Positions 5,384 through 6,429 of a DNA stretch of 6,429 nt are shown in pieces (the stretch's first letter is position 1; every line of letters begins with the position of its first letter). The notes below the pieces were generated by a model, which was not told the DNA's origin, did no database searches, and worked only from the letters and a program-made list of their open reading frames with translations. Both the position numbers and the translations under genes were made by a program. This stretch comes from Acidobacteriota bacterium (lineage in GTDB: Bacteria; Acidobacteriota; Terriglobia; Bryobacterales; Bryobacteraceae): contig JAPKYY010001030.1 of assembly GCA_026394095.1 (NCBI GenBank), forward strand, positions 1 to 6,429. The letters run 5' to 3'.

Positions 5384-6300
5384 TCGCCCACTCCGACAAG
5401 CCCCAGAGGCCGAAGGCTGTCGCCGGCCTGATCGAGAACCACCTGAATGAAGCCCAATGCCGCACGGCTCAGAGCCTTGTCTTTGCGGTAGATCAATCCC
5501 AGACGCCGGATCATCTGTTCAGGCCCGAGCGAGAGCGTGACGAGCTTGCCTGCAGCAATTTCTTCCCGGCAGTGAGATGCCGCGAGGAAACTGATGCCTA
5601 GCCCAGCCATTACGAACCGCTTGATCATTTCGGTTGAGTCGAGTTCCATTGAGACTTGTAATTGCTCTTCGACCGGTTCGAGCCAGGAGTTTAGCTTGGC
5701 GCGCGTAGTTCCTGTCTTTGGCAACAACAATTGGTAAGGAGCGATGTCGGCGGCAAGCACCTGACGCTTCTCAGTTAAGGGGTGGCCATTAGGGACAATA
5801 ATGCGGATTTCGTCAGAATGAATTTTGACGATCTGGCATTTCTTCGCGTCTACCGGAAGTTGTGTAATGCCAAAGTCGGCCTGGTTGTCCTGAACGGCCT
5901 GAAGAACGCGAGAGCCGTAGCTTCGGTCGACATGCAGCTGGACGTTCGGAAACTGCTTCTTGTATTCGCTAAAGACTTCGGGAAGTACATAGATGCAGGT
6001 AGCTTCGTTGGCGGCAATGATCAACTCGCCACGAGGCACTCGTTCGAGTTCCTGAATCGATTCTTGCGCGCGGCGGCGAAGGTCGAGGATTTGTTCAGCG
6101 TATTCGGCGAAAATTCGGCCTGCGGGAGTCAGCGCGATGCGCGTTCCGAGGCGTTCAAACAGATTTGCATTCAATTCCTGCTCCAGCTGCCTCACTTGGG
6201 CGCTGATTGCGGGCTGAGTTCGAAAACAAGTCTGGGCGGCCTTAGAGAAGCTCTTAAGCCGGACAATCTCCAGAAACGTGTGCAATTGATCAAGATCCAT
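5380..6300 (-). CDS. LysR-family transcriptional regulator
   Basis: A 306-residue LysR-type regulator of normal length. Residues 1-60 are the winged helix-turn-helix: MDLDQLHTFLEIVRLKSFSK, then AA.TCFRTQPAISAQVRQLE, then LFERLGTRIALTPAG. The linker helix runs to about 85 (FAEYAEQILDLRRRAQESIQELE). The effector domain begins at GELIIAANEA (91-100) and includes FPNVQLHV (117-124), ADFGIT (141-146), VPNGHPL (169-175) and MAGLGISFL (231-239). The pattern is closest to the CysL/CbbR-like branch, but the effector cannot be inferred. ATG 6300-6298 has AGGA five bases upstream. An extended -10 promoter lies at 6348-6340. Downstream and coupled are the tail-anchored protein, the PilZ-like protein and RmlD. 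LysR regulators often control the divergent neighbour too, which would lie right of the window. Confidence 0.94.
   Translation of the reverse strand: MDLDQLHTFLEIVRLKSFSKAAQTCFRTQPAISAQVRQLEQELNANLFERLGTRIALTPAGRIFAEYAEQILDLRRRAQESIQELERVPRGELIIAANEATCIYVLPEVFSEYKKQFPNVQLHVDRSYGSRVLQAVQDNQADFGITQLPVDAKKCQIVKIHSDEIRIIVPNGHPLTEKRQVLAADIAPYQLLLPKTGTTRAKLNSWLEPVEEQLQVSMELDSTEMIKRFVMAGLGISFLAASHCREEIAAGKLVTLSLGPEQMIRRLGLIYRKDKALSRAALGFIQVVLDQAGDSLRPLGLVGVGD
5391..5394 (-). promoter_or_regulatory. Ribosome-binding site deciding the TTG start of the tail-anchored protein
   Basis: GGAG on the minus strand, seven bases before TTG 5383, lies within the last codons of the LysR gene. With the four-base TTGA overlap it indicates translational coupling. 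Confidence 0.6.
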
Positions 6301-6339
6301 GGGGTTCCTGGGCTAATTTCGAGGGGGTCGGTTCTTTGA

Positions 6340-6348
6340 ATTATAGCA
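6340..6348 (-). promoter_or_regulatory. Extended -10 promoter of the LysR operon
   Basis: On the minus strand, TGCTATAAT is a perfect TATAAT preceded by the TGn extension. No good TTGACA-like -35 is seen 16-19 bases further upstream (TAATGG is at 17), as expected for an extended -10 promoter. The transcript would start near 6333, leaving a leader of roughly 33 bases before the LysR ATG. Confidence 0.7.
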
Positions 6349-6366
6349 TTTGATTATGGGACCCAT
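6343..6366. promoter_or_regulatory. Candidate operator sequences upstream of the LysR gene
   Basis: ATAG (6343-6346) and TTAT (6354-6357) form an imperfect T-N11-A element of the LysR-box kind, overlapping the -10 region. Directly next to it is a perfect 11-base palindrome, ATGGGACCCAT, at 6356-6366. Both positions suit autoregulation or control of a divergent gene. No binding evidence is available. Confidence 0.35.
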
Positions 6367-6429
6367 TAGAGCCACCGAGGTAATGCGGCGTCAGAATTCA
6401 AAGGGAAATTTCACAGAACTGGCTGATGC
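6356..6429 (+). CDS. Possible 5' end of a divergent gene, runs off right edge
   Basis: From ATG 6356 (or ATG 6383 in the same frame) a frame stays open to the window end, beginning MGPIRATEVMRRQNSK and then GNFTELAD. Neither ATG has a well-placed ribosome-binding site (GAGG is only two bases before 6383). It is reported because LysR genes commonly have a divergent partner. The competing reading is the tail of a minus-strand gene: the frame from 6429 down to a TGA at 6393-6391 ends ASASSVKFPFEF, which looks like a natural, possibly beta-barrel, C-terminus. The 24 or so codons cannot decide between them. Confidence 0.25.
   Translation, partial: MGPIRATEVMRRQNSKGNFTELAD

Larger units (their letters stand above)
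6301..6429. other. Regulatory/edge region right of the LysR gene
   Basis: This stretch holds the LysR leader and ribosome-binding site, the extended -10 promoter, the candidate operators and the ambiguous edge frame. Nothing else was recognised; no RNA gene or terminator hairpin followed by a T-run is visible. Confidence 0.5.

Noticed and set aside
5782..6339. 185-codon open frame on the plus strand
   Set aside because: Opposite the LysR gene, with no recognisable domain or ribosome-binding site.
1..6429. tRNA, rRNA, CRISPR array, insertion sequence or phage genes
   Set aside because: No cloverleaf, spaced direct repeats, transposase or integrase signature was recognised on either strand.

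Overview
The window looks like a chromosomal segment of an acidobacterium (Bryobacter/Solibacter-like). Three things suggest this: a secreted VWA protein of the 'acidobacterial VWFA-related' type, a GntR(YtrA)-ABC transporter operon whose last reading frame resembles the soluble tail of the large ABC permeases I associate with that phylum, and moderately GC-rich coding with GTG and TTG starts. The taxonomic call is inference from family knowledge. There is no sign of an insertion sequence, phage, CRISPR array, tRNA or rRNA.

Left edge (1-376): the N-terminal third of a 3-methyladenine-DNA-glycosylase-II-like (AlkA/HhH-GPD) gene runs leftward out of the window. It is divergent from, and abuts start codon to start codon, a Tat-signal VWA protein (365-1300).

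Plus-strand operon (1304-3834): a YtrA-type GntR repressor, an ABC ATPase, a six-helix permease, and a soluble beta-rich-looking reading frame. A 26-bp inverted repeat (two 10-base arms) surrounds the likely -10 box and covers the repressor's GTG start, so the operon is probably autorepressed and its first mRNA leaderless or nearly so. The ATPase and permease overlap by ATGA. The permease and the following frame overlap in different frames and look like one ancestral permease split by a frameshift.

Minus-strand operon (6345 down to 3816): a LysR-type regulator with a strong extended -10 promoter, a small tail-anchored protein of unknown function that starts on a TTG overlapping the LysR stop, a small PilZ-like protein, and an RmlD-type dTDP-4-dehydrorhamnose reductase. 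The tight spacing implies co-transcription, linking a regulator, a membrane-tethered protein and a sugar-nucleotide enzyme of envelope polysaccharide synthesis.

The two operons converge. The last genes overlap by 19 bp, and a near-perfect long inverted repeat lies across both 3' ends. The right edge (6301-6429) is mostly regulatory, with at most the edge of another gene.

I found no clear new defence or mobile system. The most notable observations are the operator architecture, the split permease and the palindromic convergent gene ends.
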